From Triglochin maritima (taxonomy: Eukaryota; Streptophyta; Magnoliopsida; Alismatales; Juncaginaceae): a stretch of DNA of 64,000 nucleotides. Location: assembly GCA_963682175.1 (NCBI GenBank), contig OY821791.1:16458542-16522541 (forward strand). Direction: 5' to 3'. The notes beneath the pieces are model-generated. The model ran no database searches, was not told where the DNA came from, and worked only from the letters and a program-made list of their open reading frames with translations. Shown here piece after piece: positions 11,472 through 21,728 of this stretch. Both the position numbers and the translations under genes were made by a program. The stretch's first letter is position 1; each line of letters begins with the position of its first letter.

Positions 11472-13480
11472 CTCTCCATTTCATCTTTCTTCTCATTCTT
11501 GCAGTTGAGGCGCCGATCGGAGGAGACGAGGACGACGCGCGGGCAGAGGTCGGACGTCCAGAGGAGGCGCGGCGCGTGCTCGAGGTCTACAGGAGACGAC
11601 GTGCGTGAGCGAGCTCCGGCGTTTCGTCGTCGTTGGTTGAGGTATGTCGACTCATTAGTGTGGTTTTGTGTTGTTAACCCTTGTGAAGGGTTGTGTTGGT
11701 CGGACGGGGAGGTCGGAGACCTCCTCGGCGTTGTTTTCCGTGGAAAACCTCGGCTGGTGCGAGGTGGAAGACGACCAACGGTCGACCGGTCCCTTCGGGC
11801 GGTAGACCGAATGTAGTGTTTTTGCCCGACTTTAACCTTCACCGGTCGAACGATGCCTGGTGGTGGTCGACCGGTAGTGCATATTGCCGGTGAGTTGGGA
11901 CATTTCTGCCTGTTGTCGGTCGACCGGTGCTTTGGGTCGTTCGACCGGAACTTAAGTGTACTGAGTAGATTGGTATGAATTGTTCGACCGATTGTATATT
12001 GCGTTCGACCGATTGTATGTTGTTTGACCGTTGGAGGTTTGCGTTCGACCGATTATATGACTTAGAATAATAGGTTGACTCTGTCTGTTTTCGGTCGACC
12101 GAGACCCCTGAGTCGGTCGACCGATAGAATTGAATTTAATGTTGACCAGACTCCGGATTTTGACCTCGTTCGGTCGACCGGTTTTAGACCTTTGTTCGGC
12201 CGTTGGGGATTGTGTTTTTTGCGCAGCGGTAGACCGTGTTAGGCGTACGGTCGACCGATTCCTTTCTGGAACCGGTCGACCGAATCACCTCTTCTGGTCG
12301 ACCGTTTGGGCCCAGAACAGAATTCCTGGTTCCAATTTTTGAACGCCAACTTTGTCCACGGAAACCCGTGTCCTCGCCTTGTGCGTGAGCCAGGTGGTGA
12401 CGGTGGGCGCATGATGCGTGCCTGCCCAGGGACCGCCGTTGGGAAGAGTGTGGGTGTTCGGGACGCGTCACCTCCGTGTATGGACCGTGACTTGAGATGG
12501 ATGATTAGCACTTTGTAGTGTAGCAGGCCTGAGAGATCGCGGATTCTAGTGTTGATGTTTGTGCGGGCACGCAACTCGCGTTGGGTGAGGTGACTACCGG
12601 CCTTCGGGGTACGGAGGTCGCTGCCCTGCTTTTATAGCGGCGCGGTTGGTGTTTGCGGCTCGTGGAGCGTGATGACCTGGCAGACTTCGGTCTGGACCCG
12701 TCCGATGTTGTGCCGGACGTTTTGATGGACCACCGATGCTGTGCCGGTGATGCCGCCGAGGTTGTGCCGGCGATGATGATTGTTGGGCCGAGGTTGTTCC
12801 GGCTATGTTGATTCCTCGACTGGGCACCTATCGAGATGTTGTTGTTATACCTTCCGGGCGACGGCCCCGTTGGTCCCTGTGGCTCCGACCACTGAGATTT
12901 GCAGATCTGTATTCTATCGGCGTGCAGGCGTGACAGAGGTTCCCTGCCGAACCCTTGAGTAGTGTAGCCGCGTGTGGGGGTGCGATGTCGCGTGCTGTAT
13001 GGCTGCATGTGCCTGCAGTAGGTCTCCTCGGGAGACTCGTTGTTGATTGTCGGACTGATGTCCTGTTTTACCCTTCGGGGGAATTGTTTTTCCATTCTGT
13101 CGATGCTATGACATGCTCCTAGTATGATAGGTTCATTTGTGTAATGCATGCATATAGGTGAGTTGGCATACGGGGTTTCCTTCTGGAAACTCAGGCATTG
13201 TTGTTATATATTTTCAGGACCGCAGTAGGTCCAGTTGGGTGGTGATCGGCGGGCACGCGCATTTTGGAGTCGGATCCTCTTCTCGGGCCGCTGAGGTCGG
13301 CATGATTACGTTTTATCTTCTGTTGTCGTTTTGTTGTAATCATGTATTATTTTGACAAACTCTGATGTAATTTTGGTGCACCGCTATTTGTTTATGAGAA
13401 GTAACAGTCCCGTCTTTGATTATTGAGTTCTTGTGTCTTGATTACAATTTTTAAATTTTCCACTGTTTCGGGATGTCACA
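11285..13480 (+). repeat. 5' LTR of G2
   Basis: It starts TGTTAGAACCC and ends GGGATGTCACA. A (CT)n tract lies at about 11438-11468. A run of CGGTCGACCG palindromes and half-sites spans about 11775-12310, with at least nine exact GGTCGACCG. The 3' part is GC-rich. Confidence 0.9.
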
Positions 13481-13483
13481 ACT

Positions 13484-13493
13484 TGGTATCAGA
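13484..13493 (+). other. Primer binding site of G2
   Basis: TGGTATCAGA stands three bases after the 5' LTR end. It matches the initiator-Met tRNA-type site used by Tekay-like elements; the sequence after it (ACGGTCG) departs from the usual GC. Confidence 0.75.
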
Positions 13494-13607
13494 ACGGTCG
13501 ATTCCTATGCGGTTCCCAATGAAATCACCCTTGTAATAATAAGACTCATGCATTTTATCTTTTAGCATGCATACATGGCTGAAGTTTGTGATTGTTTCTT
13601 CTGTCAG

Positions 13608-14270
13608 ATGGCACCTAGGCGCGTGAGGAGTTCTCCACGCGATCGCGATCCCAGTGACGACACTTTTGGTGCTCATTGGGACAGGTTGGGCGAGTTTCTG
13701 GAGCGTCAGGCAGCTCAGAACGCCCAGGGCGGAGTGGGAGCTGAGCACGATCGGTTTATGCGTCAGCACCCGCCGACTTTTGATGGCAGGAGGGCCCCTG
13801 AGGTTGCGGAGGACTGGATCTTCCGGATGGAGAAGATCTTCCGCGCTATTGGAGTAGCACCTGAGAGGATGGTGGAGTTGGCCACCTATGTGTTCGATGG
13901 CGAGGCCGCCAACTGGTGGAGATCCACGTCCACAGTTCTATTTGATGATCGTGTGGATGTCAGCTGGGAGGAGTTCTTAGAGGTGTTCCATGAGCAGTAC
14001 TTCCCCCAGCATGTCAGGGATCAGATGAGAGAGGAGTTTATGTCGCTGGAGCAGAGGGAGATGACTCTGGCGAGCTACATCAGCAGGTTCAATGCTTTAG
14101 AGCGTTACTGCCCTGACATTTGTGTGACACCTGAGCAGCGAGCGAGGAAGTTCGTGAGGGGACTGAGGCAGCCGCTCCGATCTCGTGTGATCAACAGCAT
14201 GCCGCGGACCCTTGCAGATGCGGTGAAGCATGCTACCATCATCTAGCAGGACCAGAGGGAGTGTATTCAG
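13608..14270 (+). pseudogene. G2 gag
   Basis: Encodes the capsid-type Gag of a chromovirus. The best start is ATG 13608 (MAPRRVRSS); an upstream in-frame ATG lies at 13575. The retrotransposon gag domain is clear, with QHPPTFDG, ATYVFDGEAANWWR, SWEEFLEVFHEQYFP and the FVRGL motif near residue 180. The frame stops at TAG 14244-14246, a second stop follows at 14280-14282, and the coding sense moves to another frame at about 14265. The gag-to-nucleocapsid junction therefore carries a nonsense codon plus a frameshift. In related elements gag and pol are one ORF, so this copy is probably inactive. Confidence 0.85.
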
Positions 14271-15341
14271 GTAGCCGTGTAGCCGGTCGTAGGGCAGGGA
14301 ACCCGGGCAAGAGGCCCAGGTTCGATGGAGGAGGAGCACGTCAGTCAGGAGCGTGCACTTATTGTGGGAGGTTCCATCCAGGACAGGAGTGTCCCCGTCG
14401 GACTGGAGCGTGTATGGGTTGCGGCCAGATGGGGCATTTTGTCTGTTATTGTCCTCAGAGGCAGGGAGAGCCGAGCAGGAGGCCAGGACCACCAGCAGTA
14501 GGCAGAGGCGGAGGCAGCCGATCAGTTGTTTCACCGGGCCAGGGCAGGAAGACCTGGCGAGTCTTCACTATTCAGGCTGAGGAGGCGAGGGACTCCAACA
14601 CCGTCGTGGAAGGTACGCTTTCAGTTTCTGGTTCAGTAGCTCGGGTGTTGTTTGATTGTGGCTCCACTCACTCCTTCATTTCGGAGAAGTTTGCTGGCGA
14701 GTTGGGTCGGACCCCTGTGCTGCTGACTGATGTTTTGGAGGTCAGCACGCCCATGGGTGAGGTGGGCACTGTGGGGAGCTTTTTCCCCAGCACCACAGTT
14801 GCTTCGGGAGACCATGATTTTCCGGCAGATCTGGTCTTGTTACCGATGGTGGACTTCGACGTCATACTGGGGATGGACTGGATGTCACAGTACGACGTAC
14901 GGGTCTTTTGCCGCGAGAAGAAGATTCTGATTCCGATGGAGGGCTTGCCAGATGTTCTGATCAGAGGTGCGAGGAGCAGAGGAGGTCGTCTGATTGTGTC
15001 TGCGGTTAAGGCACAGAGACTGATACAGCAGGGATGCAGAGCGTTTGTGGCCACGCTGGTAGTTCCTGATCCTGAGACGAGGAGGCTGGAGGACATAGAG
15101 ATTGTGCAGGAGTTTCCGGATGTGTTTCCAGCAGAGATTCCAGCGTTACCGCCGCACCGAGAGATCGAGTTCGGCATCAAGTTGGTAGCGGGTACGACAC
15201 CTCAGTCGAAGGCACCGTATCGTATGGCACCTGCTGAGTTGACAGAGCTGAAGAAGCAGTTGCAGGAGTTGATGGAGTCCGGGTTCATTCGACCAAGTGT
15301 TTCCCCATGGGGAGCGCCTGTGCTCTTCGTGAAGAAGAAGG
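14261..15341 (+). pseudogene. G2 nucleocapsid-protease and start of RT (interrupted)
   Basis: Continues gag-pol in a new frame. A zinc knuckle CMGCGQMGHFVCYC (CX2CX4HX4C) lies around 14410-14452. The aspartic protease follows with FDCGSTHSFIS near 14650, where the active site reads DCG instead of the usual DSG/DTG, and the flap/second motif is VILGMDW near 14863. The linker has AGTTPQSKAPYRMAP, then the RT N-terminus SGFIRPSVSPWGAPVLFVKKK. Here the Sirevirus enters; the last 13 apparent codons past 15341 belong to its LTR. Removing the insertion and one GAAGG copy rejoins this frame exactly with 25782 onward, since the inserted length (10,440) is a multiple of three. Confidence 0.85.
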
Positions 15342-16869
15342 TGTTGGCTTTTTGGCAAATGATTGCTTATCCGTTTTGATGATTAATCAACATATAACTT
15401 AAACACATGTAATTCGTTCATATCACTCTTGCACAATACACATATATTGTTTTGTACTAACATTTCAGGTGACAAGTTTAACGAGAAATGAAGTTGAAGA
15501 GTAGATAGGTTTACATTATTGTCATTAGGATTTAAATGTAACTTGAGCACTTAAATCTTGATGCATTGCATATCACTACTCTTTAGGATTCCATAGAAGT
15601 AGAACTAAACGTTCAAATTCCATACAAAACTTCTTTAGAAATCAATCAAACCTTATCTAGGAATTCTGCACTCAACCGGTCGACCGGTCGACCATCTGGT
15701 TCGACCGTTTAATCTAAAAACTATTTTCTGAACCCTTTCGGTCGACCGAACTGTGTTCTGGTTCGACCGGTTCATTAGAATAACTTAAGGTATTTTGGTC
15801 GACCGATCAACTGTTCATACGTGCTGGAAGACACGTGCCTTAGTGCAAACCGGTCGACCGAAAGTCCTTTTCTGTTCGACCGGTTGATTCCTATTTTTGT
15901 CCTCTTTTGTGACCGTTATACTTGTTGTATTATACAACGGTCGTATACACATACTTTCACCATACCCCGAAATACATAGCTTAACCGGTCGAACAAATCT
16001 TATTTACCGGTCGACCGTTTGACCATTGATCGTTCGTAGCATTCTTCCTGCTATCGGTCGATACCACCTTGGTTCGACCGGTCACACTTTGTCTCTACCG
16101 AACCTTCACATCGGTCGACCTTTTCCTTGTTTCGTCCGACCGGTACACTTAAGTTCCCTCCCAGTCAGTTCGACCGTTCCTCGTTTGTCTGACCGTTTGA
16201 CTACTATTCACGTAACCGGTCGACCGTTTCATTATTACCGGTCGACCGAACTTTGACAGAATTGCTTCCTGAATCTCTGGTTTGTGTATCTTGCACAAAA
16301 CCCAATCAAATCTTTCTCAAACGGCTAGAAAACTTAAGAGGCTTATATATAGAGCTTAGATCATCTTTACAAGGTCACCAATCCATTCTCTAAGCTCTCA
16401 TTGTGCTAAAAACTTCCAAGTGCTCTTACTCTCTTTATTGCTCTCAACCACTCTCTTGATCAATCATTCAATTGCATTCATCATCAATTCAAGTGCTCAA
16501 GAGTAGGTTACACAAAGTCTACTACAAAGGAGTTGTACAAGCTTCCGGAGTGAAGCTCTTCTCGGGTTGTGAGAAGGAGGTCCAAGCTTGGCGAGGGTGT
16601 TCGCAAGCTTGAATTGTAAAGGCTCGATCTTTGCCCGGAAAGAAGATCAATTTAGTGAAGATCGCGAAGTTGCTCAAGGAAGAGCATTTCGTAAGAGAGG
16701 ACTAGGATCCGGTGGTTGGATCCAAACCTCTATACATCCGGTGTTTGGTTTGCCTTTTTCATCTCACTATTTTCATTGGTTATCTTGTTATTGCACAAAT
16801 AGTTGGTAGTGAGAAATTAGTCTATAAACCCCCCCTTAAGACTAATATTTAGGGCATTTAGATCCTACA
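15342..16869 (+). repeat. 5' LTR of Sirevirus E
   Basis: 1528 bp, TGTTGGCTTTTTGGC to GATCCTACA. Between about 15675 and 16250 it contains at least seven exact GGTCGACCG palindromes and many half-sites (GTTCGACCG). The TATA box lies downstream of this array. Confidence 0.95.
16344..16351 (+). promoter_or_regulatory. TATA box of Sirevirus E LTR
   Basis: TATATATA lies in the 5' LTR downstream of the palindrome array and about 520 bp before the LTR end, a fitting place for the RNA polymerase II promoter. It is also present at 25251-25258 in the 3' LTR. Confidence 0.6.
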
Positions 16870-16871
16870 TT

Positions 16872-16884
16872 TGGTATCAGAGCC
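16872..16884 (+). other. Primer binding site of Sirevirus E
   Basis: TGGTATCAGAGCC, a perfect match to the initiator-methionine tRNA 3' end complement, two bases after the 5' LTR. Confidence 0.9.
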
Positions 16885-16921
16885 TTGTTAATTGCATATA
16901 AACAAATTAACATTTGTAGCA

Positions 16922-18697
16922 ATGGCCCAACAACGTGAGGGATTCCACACCGGTAGACCTCCACTTTTTAATGGAACCAATTATGCCTATTGGAAGAAAC
17001 GCATGATAATCTTCATTCAATCATATGATGTTAAGCTATGGGTTTTCTTTCAAATTCCATATACTCAAAACAAAGAGTTTGAACTCATGAGTGATGATGA
17101 ACTAGCAATGGTTCAAATGAATGCAAAATTAATGAACATTCTCATGTGTGGATTAACCGAAGAGGAATATGGTAGAATTAATGCTTGTGATTCTGCATTT
17201 GTGGCATGGCATATGTTAGAAAGTCATTTTGGAGGACGATCATCCGTGAAAGAAACTAGGATAGATTCATATATGCAAAAATATGAAATGTTTGCCATGA
17301 AACCCAACGAATCCATTAGCGAGATGCATACTCGCTTTACTCATATCACTAACTCCTTGAAAAACCTTGGTAAGGTCTTGATTGAAAGTGACAGGGTACG
17401 GAAGTTTCTTAGATCGTTGACATTGGAGTGGGAGAAGAAGACAATGGCAATCGAGGAGGCCAAAGATCTCTCAAAGCTAAAGATGGAGCATCTCATAGGA
17501 AGCCTCATGGCTTATGAGATTCAAATGGAGGAAAGAAGAGAGAAGGAGAAGGAGCGAGAGGGGTTAAGGAGAAAGGAGAAAACAATTGCTCTCAAAGCAA
17601 CGTCGGATTTGGAAAGTATCGAAGACGATGACACCGATGATGATGTTGCATTTCTAACCCGCAACTTCAAGAAGTTTCTCGCCAAAGGAAGGTTCACAAG
17701 AGGGAAAGGAGAATCATCCCGGACTTTCACGTCCTACGAATGCAACAAGACGGGGCACATGAAGAAGGATTGTCCACTCCTTAAGTCAAGAGATCGTGAA
17801 CAACGAGAACCAAGAAGATTCCCTCCTAGAAGAGAAAGAGATGAGAGACCGAGAAGAATTAGGGAAGATAGGCCTCCTAGAAGAGATAAAGAAGAGAGAC
17901 CTAGAAGACGAGAACGTGATGATCACAAAAGAAGGGATCACCATGACAAAGACGGAAAGAAGGCATTTAAAGCCACTTGGGATGATTCAAGCTCATCTAC
18001 ATCCTCCGACACCGAATACTCTCAAGAGGAAGAAGCACACATGTGCTTTATGGCACACAATGAGGATTCAGATTCAAGCACCGCTACATCCCCAAGGAGA
18101 AGCAATCAACCCCAAGTGGTGGAAATTGATGACGATGAGGTATCAATTCAAGAAACCCCTTCCTATGATGAGTTATTAGATGCTTTTCATGAACTTGCTG
18201 AAAAATATGAGATGATTTGTCATAAAAACAAATTAGGAAGAAAAGTGCATCTAGATTTATCTACTAAACATGAAAACTTACTTAAAGAGAATGAATTGCT
18301 TGCTAATGAGATAAACATGCTGAAATCTACTAGTAATTGTAACAACAACAAAGATCTTATTGCCAAGAATGAACAACTTACAAAAGATCTAGAGAAATTC
18401 ACGTTGGGTAGAAAAATGCTAGACATGCTTCTAGGAACCCAAACTCAATCTTTGACTAAGCATGGTTTGGGGTACATGGGTGGAAAACAAAAGAAAGCTA
18501 CATCTTATTTTGTTAAACATGACAATTCATATGTTAAGAAAGTAAGTTTGTCAAATGTATGGGTACCTAAGACCTCTCAAGTTTGGGTACCAAAAGCTAA
18601 CCCTCAAGGACCCAAACAAATTTGGGTACCAAAGTCTTCACTTGTCTCTTTGCATGTAGATCAAAGCAAGGAGAAAGGGCAAGTGGATACTCGATAG
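16922..18697 (+). CDS. Sirevirus E Gag (capsid/nucleocapsid)
   Basis: 591 aa from ATG 16922 (MAQQREGFHTGRPP). An in-frame ATG at 16892 lies in the leader, and the conserved LFNGTNYAYWKKRM follows the later one. The UBN2/DUF4219 core spans about residues 20-210. A zinc knuckle lies around residue 270, but its first cysteine is serine: SYECNKTGHMKKDC where CYEC would be expected. An Arg/Glu-rich stretch (about 290-345), an acidic Ser-rich region, a predicted coiled coil (about 430-500) and four WVPK repeats near the end follow, consistent with the long Gag of Sireviruses. Gag packages the element RNA in cytoplasmic particles. The frame ends TAG 18695-18697, just inside the start of the protease-coding sequence. 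Confidence 0.92.
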   Translation: MAQQREGFHTGRPPLFNGTNYAYWKKRMIIFIQSYDVKLWVFFQIPYTQNKEFELMSDDELAMVQMNAKLMNILMCGLTEEEYGRINACDSAFVAWHMLESHFGGRSSVKETRIDSYMQKYEMFAMKPNESISEMHTRFTHITNSLKNLGKVLIESDRVRKFLRSLTLEWEKKTMAIEEAKDLSKLKMEHLIGSLMAYEIQMEERREKEKEREGLRRKEKTIALKATSDLESIEDDDTDDDVAFLTRNFKKFLAKGRFTRGKGESSRTFTSYECNKTGHMKKDCPLLKSRDREQREPRRFPPRRERDERPRRIREDRPPRRDKEERPRRRERDDHKRRDHHDKDGKKAFKATWDDSSSSTSSDTEYSQEEEAHMCFMAHNEDSDSSTATSPRRSNQPQVVEIDDDEVSIQETPSYDELLDAFHELAEKYEMICHKNKLGRKVHLDLSTKHENLLKENELLANEINMLKSTSNCNNNKDLIAKNEQLTKDLEKFTLGRKMLDMLLGTQTQSLTKHGLGYMGGKQKKATSYFVKHDNSYVKKVSLSNVWVPKTSQVWVPKANPQGPKQIWVPKSSLVSLHVDQSKEKGQVDTR

Positions 18698-21600
18698 TGG
18701 GTGCTCAAGGCACATGACGGGAGACTCTCAAGTTCTATCAAATCTAAAGCCTAAGAAGGGAGGAACCGTCACATTTGGAGACAACGCTAAAGGTCAAATT
18801 GTCGGCATTGGTAATGTTGGCAATTCCTCTACTCCTCATATTGAAAATGTTTTGTTAGTAGAAGGGCTAAAACACAATTTGCTAAGTGTTAGTCAACTAG
18901 CGGATAAAAATTATATGGTTATCTTTGACAATTCAAATTGCTATATTGTCTCAAAACATAACATGAAAACTATATTTAAAGGTTGTAGATCTCATAATAT
19001 TTACATTGTGTTTGTTGATGTCATTAGCAATTTAGCCGTAGAGACTTGTTTAGTTGCCTCAAATGACGAAGCTTGGTTATGGCATAACCGATTGGGACAT
19101 ATTAGTATGTCACAATTACACAAATTATCCAAACTTGAATTAGTTAGAGGACTTCCTAAAATTGATTTCAAAAAGGATAAACTTTGTGATGCATGTCAAT
19201 TTGGAAAACAATTTAAATCGTCTTTCAAATCTTTAAATGTTGTGTCAACTTCAAAACCTCTTGAGCTTTTACATCTAGATCTTTTTGGTCCTTCAAGAAC
19301 CGTTAGTTTAGGTGGTAAAAGATATGCTTTTGTGATTGTCGATGATTTTTCACGATTTACATGGGTTTTGTTTTTGGCTAATAAATATGATGCATTTGAA
19401 AGATTTAAAAGCTTTTGCAAACGTGTTCAAAGAGAAAAAGATTTACATATCATTACTATCCGTAGCGATCATGGAGGAGAATTTGAAAATGATCTATTTC
19501 AAAAGTTTTGTGAAAAACAAGGGATTAAACATAATTTTTCTTTTCCTCGCACTCCCCAACAAAATGGGGTAGTTGAAAGGAAAAATAGAACTCTTCAAGA
19601 GATGGCAAGAACCATGCTTATGGAAAAAGGGCTTCCAAAATATTTTTGGTGTGAAGCCGTAAATACTTCTTCTTATGTGTTAAACCGTGTTCTTATAAGA
19701 CCCATTTTGAAGAAAACACCTTTTGAATTGTGGCACAAACGTATTCCAAAAATCTCTTACTTTAAAGCTTTTGGGTCAAAATGTTTTGTCCTCAACACTA
19801 AAGATAACTTCGAAAAATTTGATGCAAAATCCGATGAGGCCATCTTTTTAGGATATTCCGATAGGAGCAAAGCCTATAGAGTCTATAACAAACGAACCTT
19901 TTGTGTCGAGGAGTCTCTACACGTTAACTTTGATGAGTTGGCTTGTGTAGATAATTCCTCTCTTGATGATGACTATATGGATATAATTAGACATGTCTCA
20001 TCTCAAGATGTCTCCCATGAGCCACATCAAGATCCTCCAAGTTTTCCACAAGAAAACAAAGAGGAGCTTCCCAAGGATTGGACCTATAGAAAGGAACATC
20101 CAAAGGACCTTGTGATTGGAGATGTTTCTCAAGGTGTGACAACACGATCAAAGGCTCATGTAGTTTGTGATTCTTATGCTTTCATATCTAAATTAGAACC
20201 TAAGAAAGTAGACGAAGCTTGTAATGATGAATTTTGGTTAATGGCTATGCATGAAGAGTTAAACCAATTCGTTCGAAATGACGTTTGGGAACTTGTTGAA
20301 AAACCCATTAATCAAACCGTTATTGGAACTAAATGGATCTTCCGAAATAAACTTGATGAGGATGGGAATGTAGTTAGAAACAAAGCTAGACTCGTTGCTC
20401 AAGGCTACCGCCAAGAGGAGGGAATAGACTTTGATGAAACTTATGCTCCCGTGGCTCGTATGGAAGCTATTCGTATGCTTTTAGCTTATGCCTCTTTTAT
20501 GGACATTAAACTTTTTCAAATGGATGTTAAAAGTGCTTTCCTAAATGGAATTATTTCTGAAGAAGTTTATGTTGCTCAACCCCCCGGTTTTATTAATGAA
20601 TCTTATCCGAACCATGTATTTAAACTCAAGAAGGCTCTTTATGGTCTCAAACAAGCTCCTAGAGCTTGGTATGAGAGGTTGAAGAATTTCTTGATTAATA
20701 AAGGATTCAAAATGGTTAAAGTAGATACCACTTTATTTGTTAAAACTCTTAATGATGACTTATTAGTGGTACAAATATATGTTGATGACATTATCTTTGG
20801 TGCAAGTAACCCGCGTCTATGCGAAGAATTTTCTAAGTCTATGCAGGGAGAGTTCGAGATGAGCCTTATTGGTGAGCTAAATTTCTTTCTCGGACTCCAA
20901 ATAAAGCAAACTCAAGAGGGAAATTTCATACATCAAGCAAAGTACACAAAGGAACTTCTCAAACGCTTTGAGCTTGAAACTAGCAAACCTCAAAAGACAC
21001 CTATGAGTACAAGCGTAAAATTGGACAAAGACGAAAATGGCAAAGATGTGGACATCAAGAAGTATCGTGGTATGATCGGTTCTTTACTCTATCTTACTGC
21101 AAGTCGTCCCGATATTATGTTTGCTGTATGTTTATGTGCACGTTTTCAAGCATGTCCAAAAGAAACTCATTTGAATGCATTAAAAAGAATTTTTCGTTAT
21201 CTAAAAGGCACTTTTGATTTTGGACTTTTCTACCCTAAGACTAGGAATTTCGATCTTGCTGCCTATAGCGACGCCGACTATGCCGGTTGTATTTTAGATC
21301 GTAAGAGTACTAGTGGCACTTGTCAATTTTTGGGTAAATCTCTTGTTTCATGGTTTAGTAAGAAACAAAATAGTGTTGCATTATCAACAACCGAGGCTGA
21401 ATATATCGCCGCCGGTTGTGCTTGTGCACAAGTCCTTTGGATGAGGCAAACCCTCAAGGACTTGCAACTTGAGTTTCAAATTACACCAATTTATTGTGAT
21501 AATACAAGTGCTATCAACCTTTCCAAAAATCCTATCTTGCATTCAAGAACTAAGCATATAGAAGTTAGACATCATTTTCTTAGAGATCATGCAAATAAAG

Positions 21601-21728
21601 AAGACATTAAACCTATATTTGTTCCCACAAATGATCAATTAGCGGATATATTCACCAAACCCTTAAATGTTGATCAATTCAATCTCATTAGACTCAATCT
21701 TGGCATGTGTACCCTAAATGACATTTGA
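18660..21728 (+). CDS. Sirevirus E Pol (protease, integrase, RT, RNase H)
   Basis: The frame is open from after TAG 18657-18659 to TGA 21726-21728; the first ATG is 18714. Protease is marked by WILDSGCSRHMTG at about 18684-18722, upstream of that ATG, so translation must come from Gag by a +1 shift or by repair of a 1-nt change. Integrase has HNRLGHIS and CDACQFGKQ (HHCC), then HLDLFGPS, RSDHGGEF and NGVVERKNRTL (DDE). RT begins WELVEKP..IGTKWIFRNKLDE with catalytic IYVDDIIFG (about residue 689 from 18714). RNase H has YSDADYAGC, STTEAEY and IYCDN, with the usual HIEVRHHFLRD tail. All catalytic residues are present. Gene order IN before RT is diagnostic of copia. Confidence 0.95.
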   Translation: MKARRKGKWILDSGCSRHMTGDSQVLSNLKPKKGGTVTFGDNAKGQIVGIGNVGNSSTPHIENVLLVEGLKHNLLSVSQLADKNYMVIFDNSNCYIVSKHNMKTIFKGCRSHNIYIVFVDVISNLAVETCLVASNDEAWLWHNRLGHISMSQLHKLSKLELVRGLPKIDFKKDKLCDACQFGKQFKSSFKSLNVVSTSKPLELLHLDLFGPSRTVSLGGKRYAFVIVDDFSRFTWVLFLANKYDAFERFKSFCKRVQREKDLHIITIRSDHGGEFENDLFQKFCEKQGIKHNFSFPRTPQQNGVVERKNRTLQEMARTMLMEKGLPKYFWCEAVNTSSYVLNRVLIRPILKKTPFELWHKRIPKISYFKAFGSKCFVLNTKDNFEKFDAKSDEAIFLGYSDRSKAYRVYNKRTFCVEESLHVNFDELACVDNSSLDDDYMDIIRHVSSQDVSHEPHQDPPSFPQENKEELPKDWTYRKEHPKDLVIGDVSQGVTTRSKAHVVCDSYAFISKLEPKKVDEACNDEFWLMAMHEELNQFVRNDVWELVEKPINQTVIGTKWIFRNKLDEDGNVVRNKARLVAQGYRQEEGIDFDETYAPVARMEAIRMLLAYASFMDIKLFQMDVKSAFLNGIISEEVYVAQPPGFINESYPNHVFKLKKALYGLKQAPRAWYERLKNFLINKGFKMVKVDTTLFVKTLNDDLLVVQIYVDDIIFGASNPRLCEEFSKSMQGEFEMSLIGELNFFLGLQIKQTQEGNFIHQAKYTKELLKRFELETSKPQKTPMSTSVKLDKDENGKDVDIKKYRGMIGSLLYLTASRPDIMFAVCLCARFQACPKETHLNALKRIFRYLKGTFDFGLFYPKTRNFDLAAYSDADYAGCILDRKSTSGTCQFLGKSLVSWFSKKQNSVALSTTEAEYIAAGCACAQVLWMRQTLKDLQLEFQITPIYCDNTSAINLSKNPILHSRTKHIEVRHHFLRDHANKEDIKPIFVPTNDQLADIFTKPLNVDQFNLIRLNLGMCTLNDI

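Noticed and set aside
11081..11842. 253-codon minus ORF over the G2 5' LTR (and the like at 28615-29238)
   Set aside because: It spans the LTR boundary and the CT microsatellite, has Arg/Glu runs from (GA)n, and shows no domain; the GC-rich LTR explains the openness.
12505..13149. 214-codon minus ORF in the G2 LTR
   Set aside because: Antisense to a GC-rich LTR, composition dominated by Ser/Arg/Pro, and broken in the matching 3' LTR.
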